A stretch of 64,000 nt of DNA from Clostridium sp. MCC353 (GTDB lineage Bacteria; Bacillota; Clostridia; Lachnospirales; Lachnospiraceae), in contig NZ_WQPN01000173.1 of assembly GCF_018785315.1 (NCBI RefSeq), positions 1-64,000 of the forward strand, given 5' to 3'. Position numbers and translations under genes: made by a program. Under the pieces are notes generated by a model. That model was given only the letters and a program-made list of their open reading frames with translations, was not told the DNA's origin and did not search any database. This document shows, piece after piece, positions 34,449 through 42,793 of the stretch; position 1 is the first letter of the stretch; every line of letters starts with the position of its first letter.

Positions 34449-36706
34449 TGCTTACGATTCCAACGGACGAACGTTATATCACCGATGAACAGGTATTTGA
34501 GGCGCTGGATCTCAATTACCCCGGGCTGGAAAAGGTTCGGGCGGCGCTCGAATCCAACGATGTGGAGGAAGCGAAAAAACAGCTCGTGCGGCATATGGAA
34601 GTGCGCAGCCAGCCTCATTTTCTCTATGATTACCGGTCTAAGCCCCTTGCTCCTATCGATACCGACAGCTGCCCCTATTCTTTTCAGGCCTCTCTTGGCC
34701 TGAGCGGAAGTTTAAAAGAATTCTGTCTCTACGCGGGGCGCAAAATGATGGATCACGTCTATGTCCTGCCCGGCGGAGGAAAAGGGCGGGAATTTGATCT
34801 GGGGAAAAACTGGGAAAACATGATTCATTTTAACTTCCTGGAAGATCAGGGTAAAAAGCACAGAAACCCGCTGGATATGATCGTCCGGGGACAGTTTTTC
34901 GAATATCTCAGCGTTCTTTATCATGAGACGGGGGACGCCAAAGTGCTGGAATCCTTTGAAGAGATATTGAAGGTATTTCTGGAAACCTATCCGCTGCAGA
35001 TCGTGGACGGCTCGCCTTCCACAAACCGGTTCCAATATACGGAAGACCGCGACGTAATGAGCGCCGGATGGCTGGCAGTGGTTTACACCGGCTTATTTTA
35101 TACAAGAGTTCCCTATGAAATCCATACGGAACTGGCATTTGAAATTCTGAAACGGATCTGGTTTTTAGGCATCCAGTTCCGCCGTTTTGACGAAGACGGA
35201 TACCGGCCGTACAATCATCACATGTGGGAACGTGGCCTCGTACCATTCATTCTGGGCGCCATGTACCCCGAAATCCCGGATTTTACCGCAATGAAAGCCC
35301 ATGGAGCAGAAACCGTATGCCGCCACATTAAAGAAGACTTTAACACATCCGGCGGATACAGCGAACATTCCATCGCTTACTGGTCCGGCGCCGCTGTGGG
35401 AGAAATGCTCTACCGCGGCATCTATCTGGCCCGCTTAAATGACGAAACTCTCTTAGATGAAGAAACGAGGGACAGGATGGAACAGACATTCCGGGTCCTG
35501 GCGCTCATCTGCCCGCCCGGGGAACGGTATCCCTCTCTGGGAGATAACGGCGGGCCTATGGCAGAACCGATATTAAACCTTGGGGTGCGGATGATGGAAC
35601 ATGAGGAGTGCAGGCAGGTGCTGGAGTGCCGCCGTGGGGCGGATATTGACGGTGATGGCGCCATTGGTTTGCCCCCTCTGGACTACTGCAATGACCAGGC
35701 CGGATTTGTCTGTGCCAAAAGCGGTTACACCCCTGATTCCAACTATATGCTGATGTCAGCAAAGGTAAATTGTGGATACTGCGGGCACAACCACATGGAT
35801 ATGCTCTCTCTATTCCTCACATTCCACGGGGAAGAGATCATCGGCGAACCTTATGTAAACATGATGTACCACCGGGTCCGCATGAATTCGGAAATCCGCG
35901 GCTATATGTACAATATGGCCTCCCACAACACGGTGCTGGCCTACGGAACCCCTATTCTCCTGGACCGGATGTATGCCAATAAATGGGGCGTCCTGCGCAC
36001 GCCGTCGCCGGTTACAGAATCATTTTCCGCCAATGACGGCTTTTATGTCAACGCTTATCACGACGGCTATACCTTCTGCCGCCACCAGAGGGAAGTCCTG
36101 TTCCACCGGAGCCGGGGCGTTATGATCTCCGACCACATCCTGAGAGGCAACCGGATTGAAGGGGATCACATCCAGCGCTTTAACATGATGCCCGGCGTGC
36201 AGGTGACTTTGCTGGATAACGACGCCGCCCTGGTGGAAAAACGCGGCGTAAAACTCCTTTTTATATGGACTGGAGCAGAGCACCGGATAACCCTCTGCAA
36301 ACCGGAGATTCTTTGTCCTGAAATGATTTCTGGCAAAGAGGATATGGCAGATATCATTGACGTCTCTTTCCACGCTTCAGAGGAGCAGGAGAACCAAAAT
36401 GTAACCGTAACTTTAAATTTAATGATTTTAGATTTGACTGGGGGATGCTCTGCGGAAAGCGGAAGTTTGGAGGAGCGGCTGGAATGCCTGAAAGGCGGAA
36501 GTTCCGAAGAGCGGCTGGAATGCCTGAAAGGCGGAAGTTCCGAAGAGCGGCTGGAATGCCTGAAAGGCGGAAGTTCCGAAGAGCGGCTGGAATGCCTGAA
36601 AGGCGGCATTTCCGTGGAGAGGCTGAACCGTTTGAAAGAAGAGGCCAGACAGCTTGCCGGACGTTTAAACCGCCCGGAAACTCTGGAACAGTTCCCAATA
36701 TACTGA
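34445..36706 (+). CDS. Heparinase II/III family lyase 3 with C-terminal 12-residue tandem repeats, 753 aa
   Basis: This longer member has an N-terminal heparinase-type helical domain, an Asn-His-His in RPYNHHMWERGLVP (near 256), a Tyr in GGYSEHSIAYW (near 302) and GHNHMDMLSLFL (near 448) in the beta domain. It differs from the other two lyases and is closer to the PL12/PL21-like subgroup (inference). No signal peptide. The ATG overlaps the upstream TGA. Near the C-terminus five 36-bp repeats encode GSSEERLECLKG-like units, an extension not expected in the family. Its role in binding or oligomerisation is unknown. Confidence 0.85.
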   Translation: MMLTIPTDERYITDEQVFEALDLNYPGLEKVRAALESNDVEEAKKQLVRHMEVRSQPHFLYDYRSKPLAPIDTDSCPYSFQASLGLSGSLKEFCLYAGRKMMDHVYVLPGGGKGREFDLGKNWENMIHFNFLEDQGKKHRNPLDMIVRGQFFEYLSVLYHETGDAKVLESFEEILKVFLETYPLQIVDGSPSTNRFQYTEDRDVMSAGWLAVVYTGLFYTRVPYEIHTELAFEILKRIWFLGIQFRRFDEDGYRPYNHHMWERGLVPFILGAMYPEIPDFTAMKAHGAETVCRHIKEDFNTSGGYSEHSIAYWSGAAVGEMLYRGIYLARLNDETLLDEETRDRMEQTFRVLALICPPGERYPSLGDNGGPMAEPILNLGVRMMEHEECRQVLECRRGADIDGDGAIGLPPLDYCNDQAGFVCAKSGYTPDSNYMLMSAKVNCGYCGHNHMDMLSLFLTFHGEEIIGEPYVNMMYHRVRMNSEIRGYMYNMASHNTVLAYGTPILLDRMYANKWGVLRTPSPVTESFSANDGFYVNAYHDGYTFCRHQREVLFHRSRGVMISDHILRGNRIEGDHIQRFNMMPGVQVTLLDNDAALVEKRGVKLLFIWTGAEHRITLCKPEILCPEMISGKEDMADIIDVSFHASEEQENQNVTVTLNLMILDLTGGCSAESGSLEERLECLKGGSSEERLECLKGGSSEERLECLKGGSSEERLECLKGGISVERLNRLKEEARQLAGRLNRPETLEQFPIY
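36461..36640 (+). repeat. Five tandem 36-bp repeats inside the third lyase gene
   Basis: Units start at 36461, 36497, 36533, 36569 and 36605. The middle three are identical; the first and last are diverged. Each encodes 12 residues (consensus GSSEERLECLKG), keeping frame. Identical inner and diverged outer units are typical of recent slippage or recombination expansion, so copy number may vary between strains. Confidence 0.92.
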
Positions 36707-36746
36707 TTACAGCACAAAGACACAGATTAAGAGAGGATATAAGACG

Positions 36747-37919
36747 ATGAATAACGAAACATTTCATTCCAAACCGGAAATCACCGCCGAAGAAGTAAAG
36801 CAGGCATTGGATACCTGCGTTATGCTGACTGAAAGCTGTCTTCCTGAATTTGCCGGACAGTTTAAACATATTTTTTCAGAAAACGGATTTTATGGAACCG
36901 CGCCCAATGAACAGTGGACCAACGGCTTCTGGACCGGGCAGCTTTGGCTGTCCTATGAAGCGGCCCATAAAGACAGCTTTTGCCAGGCCGCGCTCACCCA
37001 GGTGCAGAGCTTTTTAAACAGGATACAGACGGGAAACCACACGGATACCCACGATTTAGGGTTCCTTTACTCCCTTTCCTGCGTGGCCGGATATAAACTG
37101 ACCGGGGACGAAACTGCCAAAAAGGCGGCGCTCATGGCCGCAGATAAGTTAAAAACCCGTTTTCACGAAAAGGGACAGTTCATCCAGGCCTGGGGCGCCC
37201 TTGACAATATAAAAAATTACCGTTTAATTATCGATTGCCTGCTGAACCTTCCTCTGTTATACTGGGCTTCAGAGGTGACCGGGGACGAGAGCTATGGAAA
37301 AATTGCCAAAGCCCATCTGGAAACAGCGCTGAAAGTCATTATCAGGCCGGATCATTCCACCTATCACACCTATTATTTCGATCCCGAAACAGGGGCGCCT
37401 TTAAAAGGCGTTACCCACCAGGGCTATTCTGCGGATTCGGCATGGGCCAGAGGGCAGTCCTGGGGCGTGTACGGCATCGCTTTGAGCTACCGGTATACAA
37501 AAAATCCAAAATATCTGGAACTTTTTGACCAGGTAACCGGATATTTTCTGGAACACCTTCCTTCCAACCTGGTTCCTTACTGGGATTTCATCTTTGAAGA
37601 GGGAAGCAGTGAGCCCTGGGATTCTTCCGCTTCAGCCGTGGCTGCCTGCGGAATGCTGGAGATGGCAAAATACCTTCCGGAAGATAAAGCCGCTTATTAC
37701 ACCTCCGCCGCCAAACGTCTTATGAAGGCGCTGAAAGACCTGTGCGCCGTAACATCTCCTGAAGAATCCAACGGCCTTCTTCTTCACGGAGTCTACGGAA
37801 AAAAGACGCCTTTTAACGATTGTATCGATCATGGTATTGACGAATGCAACCTTTGGGGTGATTATTATTATATGGAAGCATTGACCCGTCTCTCCAAGGA
37901 CTGGAATCCTTATTGGTAA
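36747..37919 (+). CDS. GH88 unsaturated glucuronyl/chondroitin disaccharide hydrolase, 390 aa
   Basis: GH88 enzymes remove the 4,5-unsaturated uronic acid that lyases leave at the non-reducing end. The two key aspartates of the family appear as D103 in THDLGFLY and D163 in LIIDCLLNLPLL. Substrate-pocket signatures QGYSADSAWARGQSWGVYG and DSSASAVAACGM are present. No signal peptide. AGAGGATAT precedes the ATG, 40 bp after lyase 3. It completes the pathway: lyase cut, desulfation, then release of the unsaturated uronate. Confidence 0.92.
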   Translation: MNNETFHSKPEITAEEVKQALDTCVMLTESCLPEFAGQFKHIFSENGFYGTAPNEQWTNGFWTGQLWLSYEAAHKDSFCQAALTQVQSFLNRIQTGNHTDTHDLGFLYSLSCVAGYKLTGDETAKKAALMAADKLKTRFHEKGQFIQAWGALDNIKNYRLIIDCLLNLPLLYWASEVTGDESYGKIAKAHLETALKVIIRPDHSTYHTYYFDPETGAPLKGVTHQGYSADSAWARGQSWGVYGIALSYRYTKNPKYLELFDQVTGYFLEHLPSNLVPYWDFIFEEGSSEPWDSSASAVAACGMLEMAKYLPEDKAAYYTSAAKRLMKALKDLCAVTSPEESNGLLLHGVYGKKTPFNDCIDHGIDECNLWGDYYYMEALTRLSKDWNPYW

Positions 37920-37955
37920 AGACACAGATTAAAATGCTTCGGAATGGAGGAAAAC

Positions 37956-39368
37956 ATGAATATCATCACCGTAATGTCAGACGAGCATTCCTATCAAATG
38001 ATGCAGTTCGTCGATCATTCCATACTGAAAACACCGAACCTGGACCGCCTTGCCGCGGAAAGCACGGTTTTCGACAACTGCTATACCCCTTGTCCTGTCT
38101 GCGCTCCTGCCAGAGGCAGTTTCATTTCCGGACATTATGTAAACCGGATCGGCACCTGGGATAATTCCACTCCCTATGACGGCAAGGTGAAAGGGCTGTC
38201 CCATCATTTGACGGAACATGGCAGACAATACATCTGCATCGGAAAAACCCATTTCCACCATGAAGGGGATTATGGATTCACCCATGAAGAATTTGCCGGA
38301 TACATGCACCGGCCGGATATCGGCTGTTTCTTCCGCGACCGCAAAACCGGGCGTGTGGGGGCTGAAAAGAGATTTGAAAAAATCGGGCTCAAAACCGAGG
38401 AAAGCTATGACGACCGGGTTTTAAACGCCAGCCTTTCCTGGCTGGAGGAACATGGAAATGAGGAAAACTGGAATCTCTATATCGGCTTTTTAGATCCCCA
38501 TTTCCCGTTCTATGTGAAAGAGGAAAACTGGAATCATTTTTCAAAGCTGATCACTGAGGTTCCACAGGCGTTAAAGCCTCCATTTACCTCACTGAACGAA
38601 CCCCTGAGCTGGCTGAGGACTTACTTTAAATGTGAAGAAGTGCCGGAGGAAACCGTTCTGAAGCTTCTGATCGGATATCACTGCGCCATCGCGGAACTGG
38701 ACGAACGGCTGGGAATCCTGCTGGATAAAATGGATGAACTGGGACTTTCGGACCGCACAATTTTCTGCTATACCAGCGACCATGGAGAACAGTCCGGTTA
38801 TCACGGCATGTGGTGGAAATGCTGTATGTTTGAGCAGTCGGCCCATGTTCCAATGATCGTTAGAGTTCCCGGTGAAACGCCCAAAAGGATCAGCGCCCCG
38901 GTAAATCTGGTGGACTGGTTCCCAACGGTATGCGACTACATGGACGTGCCCATTCCCGACGGATTGGATGGCCAGAGCCTGAAGCCCTATATTGAAACGG
39001 GCAGCAATGAAGCCCATCAGGATTTTGCTTTCAGCGAATACAATGCCCACGGAATCCCCTACGGCATGTTCATGATCCGCTGGAAACAGTATAAGTACGT
39101 ATATTTCTGCTATGAAAAACCACAGCTCTTTGATCTGAGCAGTGATCCGGCCGAAGATCATTCCCTGCTGGAAGAGTGTCCAAATGATCCGCAGGTAAGA
39201 ATTGCCGCGGAAGAATGCCACAAGCGCCTACTCTCCGTCTGCAATCCCTATGAAGTGGATTTACGTGCCAGAGAGTTCCAGCAGAAAATGAAAAAGGAAT
39301 TGGGCATCGTGGAATACGATACGGACATGGGCGCCTGCCCTGTTCCCCATCCGGAAGCTGTAATATAG
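37956..39368 (+). CDS. Sulfatase 2, Cys-type, 470 aa
   Basis: Formylglycine site CAPAR with Cys49 (CPVCAPARGSFISG); N-terminal metal ligands in ITVMSDEHSYQ; FCYTSDHGEQSGYHGMWWK is the later metal block. The ATG at 37956 follows GGAGGAAAAC; the ATG four codons upstream overlaps that site. No signal peptide. It differs clearly from the first sulfatase, so the two may remove sulfate from different positions. It also needs a maturase encoded elsewhere. Confidence 0.92.
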   Translation: MNIITVMSDEHSYQMMQFVDHSILKTPNLDRLAAESTVFDNCYTPCPVCAPARGSFISGHYVNRIGTWDNSTPYDGKVKGLSHHLTEHGRQYICIGKTHFHHEGDYGFTHEEFAGYMHRPDIGCFFRDRKTGRVGAEKRFEKIGLKTEESYDDRVLNASLSWLEEHGNEENWNLYIGFLDPHFPFYVKEENWNHFSKLITEVPQALKPPFTSLNEPLSWLRTYFKCEEVPEETVLKLLIGYHCAIAELDERLGILLDKMDELGLSDRTIFCYTSDHGEQSGYHGMWWKCCMFEQSAHVPMIVRVPGETPKRISAPVNLVDWFPTVCDYMDVPIPDGLDGQSLKPYIETGSNEAHQDFAFSEYNAHGIPYGMFMIRWKQYKYVYFCYEKPQLFDLSSDPAEDHSLLEECPNDPQVRIAAEECHKRLLSVCNPYEVDLRAREFQQKMKKELGIVEYDTDMGACPVPHPEAVI

Positions 39369-39376
39369 CAGCCGTT

Positions 39377-39509
39377 CAGACGGCGGGAAAATTGATAAAG
39401 GAAGCAGCTTACAAGCGGGCTTGCCCCTGCTTCCTTTATCAATTTTCACATCGAATGGACATCCGATGCTTCTTGACCGGCCTTTTCACTCAAGAAGATG
39501 AGCCGTCTG
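39377..39509. repeat. Hairpin-rich dispersed element (family B), copy 1
   Basis: Bounded by CAGACGGC (39377-39384) and GCCGTCTG (39502-39509). Inside are a long hairpin with arms GAAAATTGATAAAGGAAGC and complement, CATCGAATGGACATCCGATG, and CTTCTTGACC facing a diverged copy of its complement. It is inverted relative to the array at 59502-59910. It lies 9 bp after the second sulfatase stop and before the YesL-type gene. Confidence 0.85.
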
Positions 39510-39580
39510 TCACAAAGAACAGATACATTTTACATAACTCCTGCGCAGGATGATATCCGCGCCGGAAAGAGAGGTAATTT

Positions 39581-40195
39581 ATGGGCGGTATTTTCTCAAT
39601 CGAAAACCCTGTATGGCGTTTTATAAATAAACTGCTTCATGTGCTGCTGCTGAACGTTCTATGGATCGTCTGCTCCATCCCCCTTTTCACCATAGGGGCT
39701 TCCACCACGGCAGTCTATTATGTAACCTTAAAACTGGTGAGGGATGAAGAGGGTTATACTACAAAGAGCTTTTTTGACGCATTCAAAACAAATTTCCGCC
39801 AGGCAACCGTGTTATGGCTGATCCTGGCCGCCGTCGGCGCATTGATCGGAGCCGATCTGGCCGTATACATGAGATCTTCATCTATCAGCGTCTTTGGAAT
39901 GGTTCTCATGGCCGCATTCTTCGCAGTGGCCGTGATTTACCTGTTTATGAATATCTATGTATTCGCCCTGCTGGCCCGGTTTGACAATACCATCCGCGGA
40001 ACCCTGAAGAACGCCTTCCTCATGTCCATCCGCCACCTGCCGTCCAGCATCTCGATGATAGCATCCAATATAATCCTGACAGCAATTGGGTTTCTGGCAT
40101 TTCCGCCAATCCTTTTGCTGGGGCTGCCGCTGATGGCCTTTATCAATTCCTGGTTCCTGGTGAAGATATTTGACCGGTATCAGGTTAGGGAGTGA
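39581..40195 (+). CDS. YesL-type DUF624 membrane protein, 204 aa
   Basis: The N-terminal NPVWRFINKLLHVLLLNVLW, then IPLFTIGASTTAVYYVTLKL, is the DUF624/YesL signature; about five membrane helices. Such genes accompany LplB/YtcP-type importers and polysaccharide lyases in Bacillota, with unknown function. GAGAGGTAATTT precedes the ATG. It is the last gene of the glycosaminoglycan-like locus and is followed by the palindrome at 40206-40245. Confidence 0.9.
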   Translation: MGGIFSIENPVWRFINKLLHVLLLNVLWIVCSIPLFTIGASTTAVYYVTLKLVRDEEGYTTKSFFDAFKTNFRQATVLWLILAAVGALIGADLAVYMRSSSISVFGMVLMAAFFAVAVIYLFMNIYVFALLARFDNTIRGTLKNAFLMSIRHLPSSISMIASNIILTAIGFLAFPPILLLGLPLMAFINSWFLVKIFDRYQVRE

Positions 40196-40205
40196 GAATT
40201 TAACA

Positions 40206-40245
40206 TAAAGGGTGAAGGCATTTTCGAAAATGCCTTCACCCTTTA
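40206..40245. terminator. Perfect 40-bp palindrome (family A), copy 1
   Basis: The sequence reads TAAAGGGTGAAGGCATTTTC and then its exact complement. It sits between the convergent ends of the YesL-type gene (40195) and the LysR gene (40278), so it would work as a bidirectional terminator. The core GAAGGCATTTTC recurs at 44731-44829 and 48354-48463. Confidence 0.8.
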
Positions 40246-40277
40246 ATGTAAATCCCCACACCATTTACATCTTCCCT

Positions 40278-41174
40278 CTACATCACCTGAATATAATCCC
40301 TCTTCCCCAGTTCCTCTTTCACGCACCGCAGAAACAAATCCGTAACCACCGGCTTTTTCTCTTTCCCCAAAAGATAATAGATAATCCTTGGCGGAGGTCC
40401 GTCCTTTAATTCCCATACTTTCAGCCCCAGTTTACTGCTTATAGCCGCTCCTGCCGAAGCCGGCATAACCGCCCAAACATCTTCCCTCTCCAAAAAGCCC
40501 TCCAGCAGAGACATCTGATCCAAAAATACCTTGGGCTGTGATGCGGGGCCGAACCAGTAATCATGCCAGATATCATATTCCGGGTTCCAGGGAAGCCGCA
40601 CCTCTTTATCCGGATTTAATTCCTCCGGCGACACGGGCTTTTCACTGTCCCTGCCGGAAAACAGTTCATTTCCCAGGCAGACCATGGGTTCCCGAAATAA
40701 CGGAATGGTCTCCACATGTTTCGAAAACATATCATCGGAAATGATGGCCACATCCACTTCTCCTTTTTCAGCATACCCATAAGCTTCCAGCGAATGATAG
40801 TTGTGAAACTGCAGGCTGATTTCCGGATTCCTGTCCATAAAATTCCGGAACACCTCAGGCAGCAAATAGGTGCTGACGCTCCCTACGGATGACAGGTTCA
40901 GCGTATGGTTCCGGTTTAAGTCCGGCAGGTTTTTCGCCTCATTCCAAAGGCGCTTCAACTGTTCCGCCACCGGGATAAATCCACGCCCTTCCCCTGTGAG
41001 TTCGATGGAACGGACGCCTTTGCTCCTTATCACCAGGCGATACCCCAATTCCTTTTCCAGAGCGCTTAAATGGCGGCTCAACGCCGGCTGGGTAATATAC
41101 AGCTCCGCCGCCGCCTGGCTGATACTCCCGTATTTTACAATGGCAAGAAATGCTCCAATCTCTGCTAATGTCAT
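40278..41174 (-). CDS. LysR family transcriptional regulator, 298 aa
   Basis: N-terminal LysR helix-turn-helix (YGSISQAAAELYITQPALSR) followed by a two-lobed effector domain of normal length. AAAGGAGAAAAAC precedes the ATG. It is divergent from the MATE transporter, the usual sign of regulator and target, but a family B element lies in the shared promoter gap. The co-inducer is unknown. Confidence 0.9.
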   Translation of the reverse strand: MTLAEIGAFLAIVKYGSISQAAAELYITQPALSRHLSALEKELGYRLVIRSKGVRSIELTGEGRGFIPVAEQLKRLWNEAKNLPDLNRNHTLNLSSVGSVSTYLLPEVFRNFMDRNPEISLQFHNYHSLEAYGYAEKGEVDVAIISDDMFSKHVETIPLFREPMVCLGNELFSGRDSEKPVSPEELNPDKEVRLPWNPEYDIWHDYWFGPASQPKVFLDQMSLLEGFLEREDVWAVMPASAGAAISSKLGLKVWELKDGPPPRIIYYLLGKEKKPVVTDLFLRCVKEELGKRDYIQVM

Positions 41175-41260
41175 GTTTTTCTCCTTTTTAATATGTCTAT
41201 TTAGTTATATTATATTGGTAAAATAAGCATTATTCAACAATACTCTTTCATGCTATATTT

Positions 41261-41354
41261 GTAACAGCCCAGACGACAGAAAATTTGGTTAAAAAGCGGC
41301 GTCAAGCTCCCTTGTAAGCGGCTTCTTAATCAATTTTCCCGCCATCTGAACTGC
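41261..41354. repeat. Diverged family B element, copy 2
   Basis: It starts GTAACAGCCCAGACG and ends CGCCATCTGAACTGC, diverged versions of the termini seen at 45988-46090. The inner hairpin is partly decayed (GAAAATTTGGTTAAAAAGC facing GCTTCTTAATCAATTTTC). It sits in the LysR/MATE promoter gap. Confidence 0.75.
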
Positions 41355-41437
41355 AGCTTATACGCCATATACCTATTGGAAAAACTTTAAGAATTCATCT
41401 GGGTATGAATGCGGAAATATGCATAGGGAGAGTATTC

Positions 41438-42769
41438 ATGGAAAATAAAAATCTGACTTCTGGAAATATTAGAAAACAACTGGCCGCCCTCACCCTGCCC
41501 CTTTTGGCCGGCAGCATTCTTCAGCAGTTTTACAATACGGTTGATGCCCTTATTCTGGGCAGATATGCGGGTATGGACGCATTTGGAGCCGCAGGCGTGG
41601 CAGGTACGGTTATGAACCTGTTTATCTTCATACTCAGCGGTTCCTGCAGCGGAATGACCATATTGTTCGCCCAGTTCTATGGCCGCAGGGCCATGGACCA
41701 ATTCCGGAGGGAAGTCTTTCTCACATTGGTGTGGGGCGGCATGTTTACCCTTGCAATCAGCCTGGCGGCCATTTTCTCTGCCGTCCCTCTGCTCAAACTC
41801 ATTCATACGCCTGCGGCTGTGCTCCCCCATGCCGGAAACTATCTCTGCATCATATTTGCCGGCCTGCCGGTCACCTACCTGTACAACCTCTTTTCCTCGA
41901 TTTTGAGATCGGCAGGCAATACAAAAGCTGCCCTCCTGTTTTTGGCGGCAGCCGTCTTCGCAAACATAATATTTGATTTGATTTTTATAGCAGGCGCAGG
42001 CATGGGAACTAAAGGCGCGGCTTTGGCCACCGTTGCGGCACAGCTCATTTCCGTTCTGCTCTGCGTCATTTACATAAAAAAATGTTATCCTGAACTCCTG
42101 TTTACCAAAAATGACATGCACTGTGATAAGGCCATGGCCGGCCGCACTCTTTCTTTCAGCTTTGCATCCGCCCTCCATCAGTCAAGCCTTTATATCGGAA
42201 AAATGATGGTGCAGGGATCCGTCAATTCCCTGGGCGCCGACGCCGTCTGCGCCTACACCGCCGCCTCCAGAATCGAAGGTTTTGCCAACTCATTTGGCGA
42301 CAGCGGAAGCCAGGCGCTGTCCGTTTTTACAGCCCAAAACACCGGTGCCGGAAAAATGAAACGGGTCCGCGCCGGGTTAAAAAACGGTTTTATCCTGCTT
42401 TCCTGCCTTGGCCTGTTTTTGAGCCTGGTCATGTACGCCGGGGCCAGGCCATTTACAGCCCTCCTGACTGGAAATAACCAGCCCTCCCCGCTCACGTCCG
42501 GAACTGCTTATCTGCGGGTCATATCGGTCTTCTATCCCCTGTGTTTCATTGGAAATGCATTCGTCGGCTATTTCCGCGGAACCGGCAGGGTCAATATTCC
42601 GGTAATCGGAACCACCCTGCATATCTCCATCCGTGTCCTGCTGTCCTGTCTTCTGGCTCCCAGCCTTGGGCTGCCCGCCATATCACTGGCCACCGGCGCC
42701 GGATGGGCGGCAGTAGTCACCTTTTTCATCCTGCTGGCCCGCTGCCATAAAAATACGACGCAAAAATAA
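41438..42769 (+). CDS. MATE family multidrug/metabolite efflux protein, 443 aa
   Basis: Twelve predicted helices and the MATE opening LTLPLLAGSILQQFYNTVDA, then LILGRYAG. The family exports cationic drugs or metabolites using Na+ or H+ gradients. The ATG at 41438 has GGGAGAG upstream; an ATG 33 bp earlier has none. Divergent from the LysR regulator. Confidence 0.92.
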   Translation: MENKNLTSGNIRKQLAALTLPLLAGSILQQFYNTVDALILGRYAGMDAFGAAGVAGTVMNLFIFILSGSCSGMTILFAQFYGRRAMDQFRREVFLTLVWGGMFTLAISLAAIFSAVPLLKLIHTPAAVLPHAGNYLCIIFAGLPVTYLYNLFSSILRSAGNTKAALLFLAAAVFANIIFDLIFIAGAGMGTKGAALATVAAQLISVLLCVIYIKKCYPELLFTKNDMHCDKAMAGRTLSFSFASALHQSSLYIGKMMVQGSVNSLGADAVCAYTAASRIEGFANSFGDSGSQALSVFTAQNTGAGKMKRVRAGLKNGFILLSCLGLFLSLVMYAGARPFTALLTGNNQPSPLTSGTAYLRVISVFYPLCFIGNAFVGYFRGTGRVNIPVIGTTLHISIRVLLSCLLAPSLGLPAISLATGAGWAAVVTFFILLARCHKNTTQK

Positions 42770-42793
42770 CACGATCCCGCTCACTTTTGACCG

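Noticed and set aside
36166-36869. Repeat-containing antisense ORFs opposite the lyase tail
   Set aside because: They only mirror the 36-bp repeats of the third lyase gene in other frames.
41387-42178. 263-codon minus-strand ORF
   Set aside because: Antisense to the MATE gene; charged, His/Gln-rich shadow without a start site.
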